A stretch of DNA of 64,000 bases. Source: Eutreptiella sp. 'Long Island Sound 2002'. Taxonomy: Eukaryota > Euglenozoa > Euglenophyceae > Eutreptiales > Eutreptiaceae. The notes beneath the pieces are model-generated. The model ran no database searches and had not been told where the DNA came from. It saw only the letters and a list, made by a program, of their open reading frames with translations. Each line of letters begins with the position of its first letter. The stretch's first letter is position 1. The position numbers and the translations under genes were made by a program. This document shows, piece by piece, positions 52,511-63,294 of the stretch. The DNA is taken from assembly GCA_964036045.1 (NCBI GenBank), contig OZ038381.1:133711191-133775190 (forward strand). The letters run 5' to 3'.

Positions 52511-53438
52511 GTGGATGAGGATTTGGTTTTCTGGATCACCGTGAAAATTGTTGATCAGGTTTACAAGGCTGTCTTACACACTGGCGCTACGCTTTCAATC
52601 GTTGCCCGCAGACTGCTGAAGCAAGCCAAGATCCGGAAAACCAAAACCATGGCCATAAGGGTTGGGGATGGTCGGACCATCCATTCCCTGGGGGGGTGGA
52701 TGTGACCGTCTGTCTGGGCAATGAGCAGGTGACTCAGCACTGGAAAGTGCTCGACACGGACGCCTTCGGCATTGTCATAGGCAGAGATTTCCTGCGCCGT
52801 AACCCCCAGGTGAAACTGTTGTCTTTGCAACATCCCTGTGCCCTTCACTGCGACTTTGGCAGGGGCCTTTTCTCTCCCCCTCTGGAGCTTTTTTTGCACT
52901 GTGCATCCCCTCGATCCCCGGGGTGCCCGGGGATGCTAGGGGATCCTCGGGGTCTCTCTGGAGCTGTCAGGACGAAAAGAATCCGGTCTACGCTATGTGA
53001 ACCGGTCTTATTGAACTGAAAACTATCAGTTGGTGCGGCCCGTCTTAGAAAGTGGACTGGCTGCCCTGCAGGTAGACCTGAATGAAGTTCAGGCGGAATT
53101 GGTCGCGAGTAAGGAGCAGCATATGCTGCAGCTCTATTGTTCGCGATATCTATTGGAGATCGATGGGGCTGTGCCATGCTAACCCCGCATTCTCTCAACT
53201 CGCTAAGGTGCTGACCAAAATCGCCCCTGAAGGAGTGTGAGTGATCCTGTGTACCCCCGACTGGGGTACCACAGGGGACCACGCCTATTGGAGGCGTCTG
53301 TTGGACCGGATCACAACGGGAATAACTGAACTCCCCAATGGTCCAATCTACGTCCCTGAGGACTCTCAGGAGACCATGCCTACCCCTGGATGGGGCAGTT
53401 TCTTGTCCAACGTAGATGGCCCTGTAAACCCCGTATGA
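52511..53438 (+). pseudogene. protease and methyltransferase-like linker remnant of element 3
   Basis: DLVFWITVKIVDQVYKAVL is followed by HTGATLSIVARR: the catalytic Asp of DTGA has become His, so the protease is dead. A frameshift near 52696 leads to MDVTVCLG and FGIVIGRDFL. The linker AELVASKEQHMLQLYC, then NPAFSQLAKVLTKI, VILCTPDWG and GWGSFLSNVDG, parallels element 1 (ELFASDKQHVLDLYC, NPRFSELGKVLTKV, LCSPDWG), with a TAA/TGA-rich gap between 53019 and 53240. Both relatives have lost the NPPF/Y of active Dam-type enzymes but keep the surrounding sequence. Confidence 0.75.
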
Positions 53439-55691
53439 GTGAGTGACCTTGACCAGGTGATACTCAAGGAGTTGATGGCCGAAAACAGAGGCCCTACCCT
53501 CCTGGATGTTAAGAAAAGATCGGGGTACTCTTCGGTCACCACTATGAGTGGTGAGTACTCCGATGAGCAGGAGACCCCAGCAATCTCCACTCCTTTGGCT
53601 GCTGCTGACAACCGCCTGAGCGATATCGCCAGTGCTATAGCCCCGGGTGACCCGGAGGTGCTTACACTGAAGCACAGCGCTTTCCTAGCGCAGCTGCTTA
53701 TGGATGAGGTGGATCTCGGTGAGTCCACTCATGGCGGGTCTCATGACCACGCTGTTTTCTCCATGCAGGCCACAGATGGCCCTACAGGTCAGGTACCTGG
53801 CGCTAAACCCTCACCCAACAACATGCCTGTTTCTTGGTACGACGTACAGGATCTCCAGCAGGTTGTATGGGCTAAGGCTGAGGGTATCGAGCGACGGACC
53901 CGCCTGGACCTCATCACGAGGACCTGGAAAACGTCTATATGGTCCGAGGAAGATGATGAAGAGATTACTCTTCCCGATCCTGAGGCACCTCTGGTATCAT
54001 TCCTTCACTATGCCCAGCAGCGTCACCAGGACTGGGAGGATGAACCATCACCTGAAACAATGGGGCGCATGAAGAAACAGGAAAAGGGGAAGAGCAGCCT
54101 CCATGCTGAGGAGGATTTTGCTGAGATACTTGAGAGCATGAATCTTGACCCTCGTCTCAGTGAGCTCATCCAGAAATACCAGGAGGTTTTTGGAGCGTTG
54201 CGCCCACCCCTGTCCTGCAAAAAACTGGTCCAGATGGACCTCAAGCTCAAACCTCAGTTTGAAGGGTCTGTGGTGAGACGGCGTCCATACCCCGCCCCGC
54301 AAGACCAAATCTAGGAGATGGAACGCCAGATCCAGGAATGCATACATGCTTGCCTCGTCCAGGAGTATTCAAACGGGGGCTACCCCCGCCATTGTAGCCC
54401 TTTTTTTCAGGTGGCTAAACCTGGCTCCACTGCCATGCGCTTGGTCGTTGACTACCGAGAGGTCAACAAAAAGACCCAGGACCAATCAGGGAGTATCCCC
54501 AACATGGAGAATACCCTAGAGAGAATCGCTAAATGCTGATTCAGAACTAAGATGGACAAGCGCAGTGGCTTCTGGCAGGTAGACCTAATCCGAGCAGCCC
54601 AGGAAGTGCACGCCTTTGTAACCCCTAAGGGCCGTGTCTCCCGCTGGAAGGTCATGCCCTTCGGTGTCGCGAATGTCCCTGCACTCTTTCCGGAGCTGAT
54701 GAATAAAATCCTATATATCCTGAGACGCAGACCCCTTGTGCAGGAACCAGTTTCCCGCGGGGCTGAGATGGAGGCACACATCGATGACGTGAGCCTGGGT
54801 ACGAAATCCCAGGAGGATCATATCCTGCTCCTACAAGAGTTGTTCACTGTCTGTCAGGAAAAACATCTCCGCATCAAACTCGAGAACTGTGAGTTCATGC
54901 GTGAGGAGATGGAGTCTTTAGGTTTTGACGTTGGGTATGGCTGGTGGAAACCAGCCGCATCTAAGATGCAACCCCTGCAGGACATGCAGATACGTGACGA
55001 CCATAAGAAGGGTCTGCACGATGTCCAGAGTTTCATTGGCGCCTGCAGTTTCTTTCGGCGCCATATCCACGATTTCACGTATTCATCAGCGCCCCTGACT
55101 GACCTTATAAAGAAGACCAACCCTTGGGAGTGGACCGACAAGGAGGAGGCCGGTTTCCAGGAGTTGAAGAAGAAAATCTCCTCTACCAACTGCCTGGGGG
55201 TACCCCGCCCTAATGGCGAGATAATACTCGTCACAGATGCCTGTGATGTAGCGGGGGGTGGTACCCTATACCAGTGGCAGGAGCTTAACCCCGCTGAGCT
55301 GTCTCACTGCCAGTTTCAAACTTTAGGTCTGAACCGCTATGGTACGCTGAAGCATGCCTACCCTGCCAGAGAACGGCGTCTGGTGCCTCTTGGGCATCGG
55401 AACTGGAAGTGGAATCAAGCACAATCCAACTACAGTACATACAACCAGGAACTCATGGCTGGAATGCTCGTGCTCTCTTCCCAGTCCCGCCTGCTTGGTA
55501 CTAACCCTATTTTCTGGCTCTGTGACCAAGAGCCTGTGAAAACGTTTCAGAAGGGTCCCCCTCCTGAAAACGCGAAACTAAAGCCATGGTGGACCTGCCT
55601 CAGTCTGTTCAGGTTGACTGTCCACCATAAACAGGGTATAGAGAACGAGATGGCTGACTATATATCTCGTAACAACTTCGACGCCCTCTGA
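53439..55691 (+). pseudogene. pol: RT and RNase H remnant of element 3
   Basis: Three frame-matched pieces (53439-54314, 54318-54539, 54552-55691) separated by single stops at 54312-54314 and 54537-54539. RT motifs LVVDYREVN, MPFGVANVPALF and HIDDVSLG are present, with the same HIDD variant as element 1. RNase H begins ILVTDACDV and includes STYNQELMAGML. It ends QGIENEMADYISRNNFDAL followed by TGA, the same junction as in element 1. Two to three point changes separate this from an open frame. Confidence 0.85.
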
Positions 55692-56220
55692 GGTGAGAGC
55701 TCAGAGGCGTTGACCAAAGAGGCGTTCCAGCGCATGGATGTCCGGCTGGACCTATCCATGCGCTGTGCAGGTGTTCTGGAGGGTTGGAGTCTGAGACAAT
55801 ACCAGCCAGAGTAACAATGCGTACTCAACTCCCTCAGTGATGGCCTAGAGGCACGCCTGGTAGACGGCGACCGTTGGTATAAAGATAACCAATATCCGTA
55901 CTATGAAGACCAGATAGTGGTGCCTGAGGCACAACTGGATGGTTGCCTACAGTGGGCCCATCTGAGTTCTGGGCACACAGGATGCAACCAGTCTGTTGAC
56001 TTTTTCAGGGAGGGTTTCTGCTCCCGACTAACCTGTGTCGAGCTACGTGCTCGTATGCAGTCCATAGTGGACTCCTGTGGCTGTCACGCCAGCCAACAGA
56101 GCGACTCAAGTGACGGGGTACCGGTCTCCAGTCTGCCTATCCCCTACTGTGCTAGTTCTCTGTTGTACGTGGATTTCTTAGGCGGCAGAAGCAGGTACGC
56201 CTTTGTACCGGGGTCTCTGC
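55692..56220 (+). pseudogene. truncated integrase of element 3
   Basis: Remnant of the integrase N-terminal region: HLSSGHTG gives the zinc-binding His pair, and CGCHASQQ is a decayed CxxC pair. SLLYVDF supplies the first catalytic Asp (about 56163-56175), after which similarity to element 1 stops. No second Asp or Glu and no chromodomain remain. Confidence 0.7.
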
Positions 56221-57070
56221 AAATTTGGTATGGGTAATTTGCCCGATTTACCTACTTTTTTCTACCACAAAATTGGACTACTCAGTTTTTTGGCCCAATT
56301 ACCCACAAAAATGCATGATTTCCCTCCAAAAAAGCTCTCACAACCTTTGCCAATTTACCCACTTTTCTCTGAAATGCACCACATTTTGGGGGTTCTCGAA
56401 CTAGAAAACCTTGTTTTTTGTTGTTCTCCTCTGCATGTTTTTTTCTCCTACCTTAAAAATTCACTTTTTATGCCTCTGGTTTCCGAAATGCTGCAAAATG
56501 ACACCATTTTCCTATTTGTATTGCGAGGCCCCGCAATACAAGACATGCAACAACGTAATTCACTGCAATTACACACAGCTTCAGAGCACTCAGAAACAAG
56601 CAAAAACAGAATGCAGAGTATCAGTACATTCTGTGCGTCGAGACGTGAGGCTTTAGGAATGCGAGGCCTCGCAATACTGACTGTTGCCTTAGGGTCAGTA
56701 TAATCGTCAATTCCAGATTACGCTTCTGAAAACAGAGCTGAAATGGCGAATTGCCTGATCTGGAATGCGAGGCCTTGCAATGCGAGACAACATATCACGC
56801 AAAATAGGACTGCAACGCCCTTTGGGGCTTCTTCTTCTTTAATCCCGCTGCCCACATCTTGCTCCGCGCTGCCGAGCCCACTGCTGTTCCCGGATCCGGA
56901 AGGCTCAGCGTCCTCTTCACTCCCTAGGGCTGCAACAGTGTCGTCCGCTTCGGTTCAGCTGCCGCCTGGGTCTGTGGCCTTTTTGGCTTGGGCGCCTGGC
57001 TCGCCCTCGGCTCGGCCTCATCTGCCTCGCCAGCCTGGAACGCCCGAACCTGCGTGGACTTCCGAGGAGA
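56221..57070. other. AT-rich DNA with GCGAGGCCTCGC palindromes
   Basis: No convincing gene. The plus-strand ORFs at 56203-56703 and 56743-57432 lack recognisable features. Copies of the 12-bp palindrome GCGAGGCCTCGC or one-mismatch versions lie at about 56523, 56661 and 56767. A fourth, extended to 18 bp, lies in the intron at 57579. Confidence 0.5.
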
Positions 57071-58345
57071 TCACCGATCAGATCCTGTCAGCAGCGGTTC
57101 ATCGTCATCGTCCCCAGGCTCATCCACGTCTTCCTCTCCACCTTCTGCATGGGCATGCTGACTTGGTTCCTCTGCCGCGGACACCTCGAGACGCGTATAC
57201 CACACGTGCTCGTCCTCAACCCACATTGGCATGCCGAACTGGATCCAGAGCTCGCACTGCGCCAACCTGGCCTGGTCAATTCCCGCCTGCACGCGCTGCG
57301 CCACCTCGTGATGGTAGCTCCGTGCCCAATCCGACCGCTTCTGTTTGGTCAATTGCAGAGAACAAACTTGCGGAGGATCATCCAATGCTGCCGTTTTCGC
57401 CGCCATGTGCACATCGCGATCGAAGATCATGACATTCTCCGTGCGGTCTTTGGTCCGCATCAGCGTTGCCATCCACGTATAAAGCACAAGGAGCAGGAAC
57501 CCTGGTTCATCACGTTTGCGGGAACCCAAACCGATGCATGGTGGGATCTGCAGTGAGGAGTAGCAAGATGGCAAAGGCATTGCGAGGCCTCGCAATCCGA
57601 AAGCGTTGTACATACCTTTTTCTTGATCTTTACACCGGCCAGCAGAACAAGTGCTTTAACTTGAATTCCGCCTTTTCCTGTCTTGCCTGCGCCAGGTAGC
57701 CAGTAACACACTTGCACTTTTTCATACCAGCAATCGTTCTCCGCAATTCCAGGCGTCTCCAAACTCTTTGCAGGGCGTCCCAAACAATCTCCACCTCGCC
57801 GTAGATCACAAGCACAGTTTCAGGGTTGTCAATCAACTTGGCCATCAAAACAGGACTCACAGAATCTGCACCGTCCGCCAGATTCGCATTCAGAATGATC
57901 ATGTCGGTGTCCAGAGCCTCCAAAAACTTCGGGGGATAATGCGGAGCTTTGTATCGGGCGCACAGCAATTTCACCACCTTTCCAGTGACCGCAATGTTCC
58001 CCACGTCCACTTTTCCGGACCCCGTGGACTTGACTTCGGTCAAGGGCGATGCCAGTCGTGCACGCAGGCGACCACGGTCCATTGATGACCCATGCTTTGG
58101 ATGAGTATTTCCCAATCGCCGTCCAGAAACGCGCCTTGCTGAGCGTTTCCCATTACGGCGATGGAGCCTCAGGTTTCCACTGCCAAGCCCACAAAGGCAT
58201 CCGAAACCAAAGGACATCCCAATCGTGCAACGGTACCTTCTCTGCCGGACTTGCCTCTGTAAATATGGGAAAGGTTGCGTTTACCTTGTTTGCGTGTTTG
58301 CCTACCTGCGCCCCTACGTCGGACTCCACATCGTGAAACAAGAGT
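57071..58345 (-). pseudogene. exons of a spliced gene, unknown function, probably cut by the LINE at ~58350
   Basis: The minus strand carries protein-like segments: LVSLGLLFHDVESDVGAQVG near 58330-58275; KVDVGNIAVTGKVVKLLCAR...DTDMIILNANLADGADS and VLVIYGEVEIVWDALQRVW within 57630-58030; then, after an intron, RKRDEPGFLLLVLYTWMATL and IFDRDVHMAAKTAALDD within 57071-57547, ending in an acidic tail (EDVDEPGDDDDE). Frames change between segments in a way that short introns could explain. No family is recognised. The 5' part is missing because LINE sequence in the opposite orientation begins at about 58350. Confidence 0.45.
57548..57615 (-). other. probable 68-nt spliceosomal intron
   Basis: On the minus strand exon ...AAGAAAAAG is followed by GTATGT, and the intron ends CCTCACTGCAG. 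Removing it joins GVKIKKK in frame to PPCIGLGSRKRDEP. The 18-bp perfect palindrome ATTGCGAGGCCTCGCAAT (57579-57596) lies in its middle. Confidence 0.55.
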
Positions 58346-58349
58346 CCCA

Positions 58350-60262
58350 AAGACACCAATACGGAAATGGTAAGGTCGACAACCAGGCAGTACACCAGCG
58401 CACAACGCACCTACCAGCCCTCCAGATCCCTGACCTCGGCCGAAACCACACACACCTCCAACACATACCCCCCGTACCCGAGCCCCATCAGACCCCGGAC
58501 TGGGTACCAGAGGACGCCCCCCATTCCTCCCACGACAGAGCATACCACTACCCCAACCCCATCCAACATCTCGCCCGCGTGCTCGGCGACGCAGACAGCC
58601 GGGCGCACATCCAGGAGCTCCAGGACAGACTGCAAATCCCCCTCTACCACTCAGCGCTGCGCCCAGCAAACGTCCCAGCCCACCTCCAAAAACGACGCAT
58701 CCAGCTCCTCAGGGAGCAACTACCATTCCTCACCAGGGTCGCCAGATGGCTCGCCCGCAAACACATCCACGTCCCCGAAGAACGCACCCGTTGCCCGTGC
58801 GACCACACCACGCCGGAGGACTGGGAACACTTCAAGAAATGCCCCCTCCATACAGGCAGGGACACGGTAGTGGGCTGGTCCCCGGCGGAAATCCTACGAC
58901 AACACGAAGGATGGCCAACCCACAGCCACGCACACCAGGCCACCGAACACCTCTTCCGGGATCCCCTGGTCAAAGAAGCCACCATGAGAGGGGCGGTGAC
59001 ACAGGCCCTGCACCGACACCTCACCAAACACACGGAAAGCCCCATGGAGGCAGCAGCGCGCCTCCAGCTAGAGGCAGTCCGCAGAGCAGCGGCCCAAATG
59101 GTACACTCCAAACACCTCCTGTTAACACACGCGGAGCAACTCACCGACCCCACCGCCAGGGAACACATGCAGCGTCTCATCCATTACCATGCCGTGCATG
59201 ACCCACTCCGCGCCCCGCACGCGCCCCCCATCTCCATCCGCAGGCCTCCAAGACACCACCACAGCGCCCCGAGGCCCATCTCTCACCGAAGAAGCCACCC
59301 AGCACCGCCCAGCCCGGCCGAGCCCAACCAGGGCCAACCATACGTCGACGTAGGCGCGCAAAACCCCAGCAACCCATCCAGCCCACCCCGCCCGGACCCG
59401 GGGCACCCCCCCCTCACACCGGCCACCATCTGCGACCCCGACCTCCTCCGAGCAACCCTCCAAGGCAGGGCCCCGACCACCCCCCTGGGCTGGTACCGCC
59501 TACAAGAGGACTGGACCAAGCTCACCGTCAAAGCCCTCCGGGACCTGACCACCCCAGGCAACGGCCTCCACGAGGCCATCGTAGACCTCGTACTCTGGCG
59601 AGCCCGAAAACACACCCAGGGCCAGAACGTCTGGATCCCCCCCATTGAGTGGGGCCACGCCCTGACACACGACACCGACATCAACGTCACGCGTGGAGGG
59701 ACCGTACGCCTACGACCGGCCCCAGCAGAGAAGGACCACCGAGCGGACCCGAATCGCCCAGAGCAGTGGGAACAGGCCATCGCACCAACCTGCGACACCG
59801 CCCTCTGCGCTGCCGGCCTCCACACCCCAGACGACGACTTCCCCCCCCCACCTACAGACAGTGACCACCCCCCGCCGGAGGTCTGGGTTACAGTCCTCGA
59901 GCGCGGGCACTACTACGTGATAGCCGCTACGGCTACGTCCCCCGGCCCGCAATGGCTCATCAAAGGGACAGGCACCATGCTCGCCCCAGGGACCGCCCCA
60001 CCAGGGGCAGTAGGGGACCCCACCACCCAGCACAGGGTCCTCAGGGGCGTCCTCCAGCCAGGGGACAAGCCCCCAGCCCGCGTCCTGGCCCAAATCACCT
60101 CGGGGAAGGCGGGCTACCACCTGGGATTGGCCGTGCTCTGCCTGACCCACTGGATCCAGCGCCGCTGGCCACCCACGGGGACCGTGCCCTGGATTTGGGC
60201 CATCCCCACCGCCCACACACAAGTCGAGGCAGGCCCGGACACGCGGCCAAACCCCCCCCCCC
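58350..60262 (+). CDS. LINE 2 protein: RNase H end, zinc motif, first part of C48-like domain
   Basis: The frame is open from 58225, but LINE-like sequence starts at about 58350. GNGKVDNQAV resembles the last RNase H motif (GN..aD.lA). TRCPCDHTTPEDWEHFKKC (58785-58845) is the C-x-C...H-x3-C cluster of LINE C-termini. From about 59440, LTVKALRDLTTPGNGLHEAI followed by VWIPPIEWGHAL follows the first helix-strand part of Ulp1-like peptidases. VTVLERGHYYVIAAT gives a candidate catalytic His. The listed frame runs to 60342, but at the C-run near 60251 the better frame continues in frame 3. Confidence 0.6.
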
Positions 60263-62170
60263 CGGACCGCAGCAACCCCTCACCTGCGGGTACCACGCCA
60301 TCCACAGGGTCCTCAGCCACGTGGGTCTTAGCCCAAAGCTAGCATACCCCCTTCCCACCACTGACCAAGACGTCCACCAGATACGCAAGCTCGTCTCCGA
60401 AATCCTTGCCACGGCAGTGGAAGACGGCAAGCTTCTCCTCCAAACCGCCCGGCCTACAACTGGCCCCGCAAGCGCTCCGCGGCAAGCGGACACATACACC
60501 GACACAACAAACCCCTCGCACACTCCCCGCCCATGCCCCTCCCCTTTCGCTGCTCACCCGGAGACCCACACACGCCTACCATCGCGCGCACCCCCGGGCC
60601 CCGCGACACGGGCCTCCCCCACCCGCCCAAACACCAGCACACGCCCGCCACACACCCACCAGCCGGACACCCCTCAACACCCCCCACACTCCACAACCCG
60701 CACACACCCACCGAGAGGAGCCCCGCGCCCCGCGGCACGCCCACCCCACCCAGTGGCCCGCCCACGCCCCCCGCACACACCCCAGAAGAGCCAGGCCCAC
60801 CCCCCCCCGGCCCCTGAATGCAGCCCACGCGAACTGTTCCCCCCCGCGGACGCCAACCCACACAACCTCACACATTGCAGGACCCCGGCCCAGCCAAGCC
60901 CAGAAGGAGAAGGCCACAGCCCCGCGCCTCCCTCCCCCGTTGCTGCCGACCATATCGGCCCGCCGGGCCGCCAGGTCACCACCAGGCCCCCCCAGTCGCC
61001 GGCCCCGAACCTACAGCCCAAGGACATGCCCTCCATCCTCCCCGCCGTGGCCGCAGCAGACGCCGCCGCCCACAAGCCCGCCCGCATCACAGCCCAACCC
61101 GCGTCCACCACCTCCTCCTCATCCTCAGCCTCATCCACCTCCTCCACCTCATCCTCGGACCCCCTCCTCCCCGCCGCCCTCATCCTCAAGGCCACGGCAA
61201 AAGCCAAAGCCGCGGCCGCACGCACGGACCCCCCGACCCCCACACAGGCAACTCAGGCACCCTGGCAACGCACCGGGAGGACCCCCCACCCGACATCGGC
61301 GCCCTCACACCTCCGGACAGAGGTCCTCCTCAACCTGGAACCGGACCCCAACCCCAAACCCGACCCCAAACCCAAGCCGGCGCCCAAGCGAGCACACACA
61401 ACACCACAAACGCAACAACACAAACCCAACAGACACCGCCCTAACCCAAACCCTCACCCAAGCCAGGACCCCCCACCCACCACAACCCGCGCCCCCCTCC
61501 CACCGGCAGCCACCACCACCGCAGAGGCCGCCACCCAACACGACCTCGTCCAAACCCTCGTCCACATCCCCGTCACCAAGCGCCTCGTCATCCACCCCCC
61601 ACAAACCACCAGCACCGCCGGTCAAACCGACCCAGGGACGTGGGACCCCTCGACCACCGTCACCGTCAAGCCCGGCCCCCGACCTGCCCCCCCTGCCCAC
61701 CACATAGTGCAGCCCCAGGGGCTTCGCACGATGCCCAACCCCCCACCCCCACAAGGGGGACCGGAAAACCCACAAGGTGTCCAAGGGCCATACCCGCAAC
61801 ACCAACCCCACCACTACCAACACCACCACCACCAGCGGCCCCACCACCACCACCACCAACACCCGCCCCACCACTACCACTGCCCACCACCCTACCCCAC
61901 CGGGCCACAACCCCCCGTGCACGAACAGCACCAGCGAATGGGATGGCAGCCACCGAGCGCTCCACCCGCATACCCCACCTACCACCAGGGCCCGTCCCCC
62001 CCGTACCAGCCACCCCCCCCGTACCAGGAACCGTATCCCCCCGGCCACCACGTCCACGCTGAAGGGGCCCCCGGGGCCCAACCCCGCCAAGGACAGTCAC
62101 TCAACCCATACGGCCAGCCGCTGCCGCCACCACACCCCTACGTGGCGGATCCATGGACGACGGGGGACCT
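60263..62170 (+). CDS. LINE 2 protein: peptidase active-site end and proline-rich tail
   Basis: A frame in register with 60285 has no stop from the C-run at about 60251 to the end of the window; it has no early ATG because it continues the preceding ORF. It starts QQPLTCGYHAIHRVLSHVGL, with Q-x4-C-G as in the C48 active site (Q...CG), then a helix QDVHQIRKLVSEILATAVED. Next come about 450 residues rich in Pro, Thr, Ala and Ser, with a Ser run near 61105-61155. The tail MPNPPPPQGGPENPQGVQGP and His/Tyr/Gln-rich PHHYQHHHHQ follows at 61731-61890. The real frame probably changes again at the C-run near 62168. Confidence 0.55.
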
Positions 62171-63294
62171 CCCCCCCCCCCCCAGTACCAGGCGGCACCA
62201 CGCGAAGCCCCCCAGGCCCCGCGGATGCCTCCTGACTGGCCTGACTCGAGCGATGAGGCCCGGTCCCGCAAACGGCCGCGCCCCCGCTCCCCCCCGCACG
62301 GCACACTCGCCCCCATCGCCCACACTCCCCACGTCGCCACCGCGCCTCAACCACCCACTCGCGCCGCTGCCGCTCCCCCAGGTGCCACCACAATCCCCCG
62401 GGACCCCGCTCCCGCTGCTCCCGCTCCCCCGGGCGCCACCACGAGCGCCACCGCCGCCACATGTCCACCTCCCCCTCCCCCCTCCGGCCATACAAGACCC
62501 CCAGCCCCAGCCCCCGCCTCCACCGCTTCCGCTCCCCCCAGCGCCGCCAGGCTCGCCACCACCGCCCCACGTCCACCTTTCCCTCCCCCCACAGGCCCCG
62601 CAAGGCTCCCCGTCCCCCCCGCCGCCCATACCCATCCACAACCCCCAGCCCCCGCCACCACCACTCCTGCACCCCCGGACGCAACCAAGCGCGCCACCGC
62701 CGCCCCATGTCCACCTCCCCCTCCCGTTCCCCCCTCCGCCCGTACCCGTCCTCCACCCCCAGCCTCCGCCACCGCCGCTCCCGCTCCCCCAGGCACCGCC
62801 ACCCCCACCACCACCAAAGGGAAACGTCCTCCCCTCGCCGCTCCAGGACCCCGGGCACGGACCCCTCCCCCCCCCAGGCCCCCGCCCACCTCGCCTGGTG
62901 GTCTGCCCCCGCTTTGCAGGAGCTCCGCCGCTGCGTGAAGTGGGCCGGGGGAGCGGGAAGGCAAGATGGGGTGCACATGGTGCATACCTTCGAGGAGATG
63001 CGCACCCGCACACCTGCCGACCTCAACGAGGCCGCCCCGGAGGCCATCATGCCGCAAGCGGCATGGGAGGCCCTCCTCCTCGATGCGGTCCAGGGCCTCC
63101 GCCCCCCCTACACCCCCCAAGCCCTCCGCCAATGGCTCCAGGCCACCCACCCCCAGGCCTGGGCCACCGAAGCCCCCTCTCCACCCCGCCCCTCCCGCCA
63201 CCACCACACCAGGAAGGGGAAGGACAAGGGCAAGGGGAGGGCAAGGGACACAAAGGGGCACTCAGGCAAGAGGGCACGGAGGGGCCCCAAGTGA
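62153..63294 (+). CDS. LINE 2 protein C-terminal part: P-rich repeats, RS-rich segment, folded end
   Basis: Two overlapping frames share this part. Frame 2 (from 62153) reads PPPPPQYQAAPREAPQAPRM and DSSDEARSRKRPRPRSP. Frame 1 then gives SLRHRRSRSPRHRHPHHHQ and the folded-looking ELRRCVKWAGGAGRQDGVHM, FEEMRTRTPADLNEAAPEA, AAWEALLLDAVQGLRPPYT and QALRQWLQATHPQAW. It ends in a basic GKDKGKGRARDTKG tail and TGA at 63292-63294. DNA between 62340 and 62850 is an imperfect tandem repeat around CATGTCCACCTCCCC (62459, 62570, 62704). It could instead be a separate ORF. No family recognised. Confidence 0.5.

Larger units (their letters stand above)
50147..56220 (+). mobile_element. decayed LTR retrotransposon 3, relative of element 1, 3'-truncated
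   Basis: Same domain order and many shared words with element 1 (YETDLS, SIVA, RDF/TDF, SPDW/TPDW, DFTY, TVHHxQG, ADYISRNNFDAL), but on the plus strand and interrupted by many stops. A primer-site-like TGGTGGCAGAGGGAGG is at 50147-50162. Homology ends inside integrase just after the first catalytic Asp (about 56180-56200), followed by unrelated AT-rich DNA. The divergence from element 1 shows a separate, older lineage of the same clade. Confidence 0.85.
58350..63294 (+). mobile_element. second LINE, 5'-truncated in RNase H, with C48-like peptidase region
   Basis: Coding begins abruptly with GNGKVDNQAV, the end of an RNase H domain. It continues with a LINE-type Cys/His cluster, a C48 (Ulp1-like) peptidase-like region and a very long Pro/Ser/Ala-rich tail ending in an Arg/Ser and Lys/Gly-rich stretch. 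5' truncation is the usual result of incomplete LINE reverse transcription. Frames change at poly-C runs at about 60251-60263, 62168-62183 and once more before 62830. It may be related to Dualen/RandI-type algal elements, which are reported to carry a cysteine protease, but this is inference. Confidence 0.6.

Noticed and set aside
60406-61707. 433-codon Pro/Thr/His-rich ORF
   Set aside because: Out of frame with the C48-like active site and with the better-composed frame that runs through the same DNA; likely a shadow.
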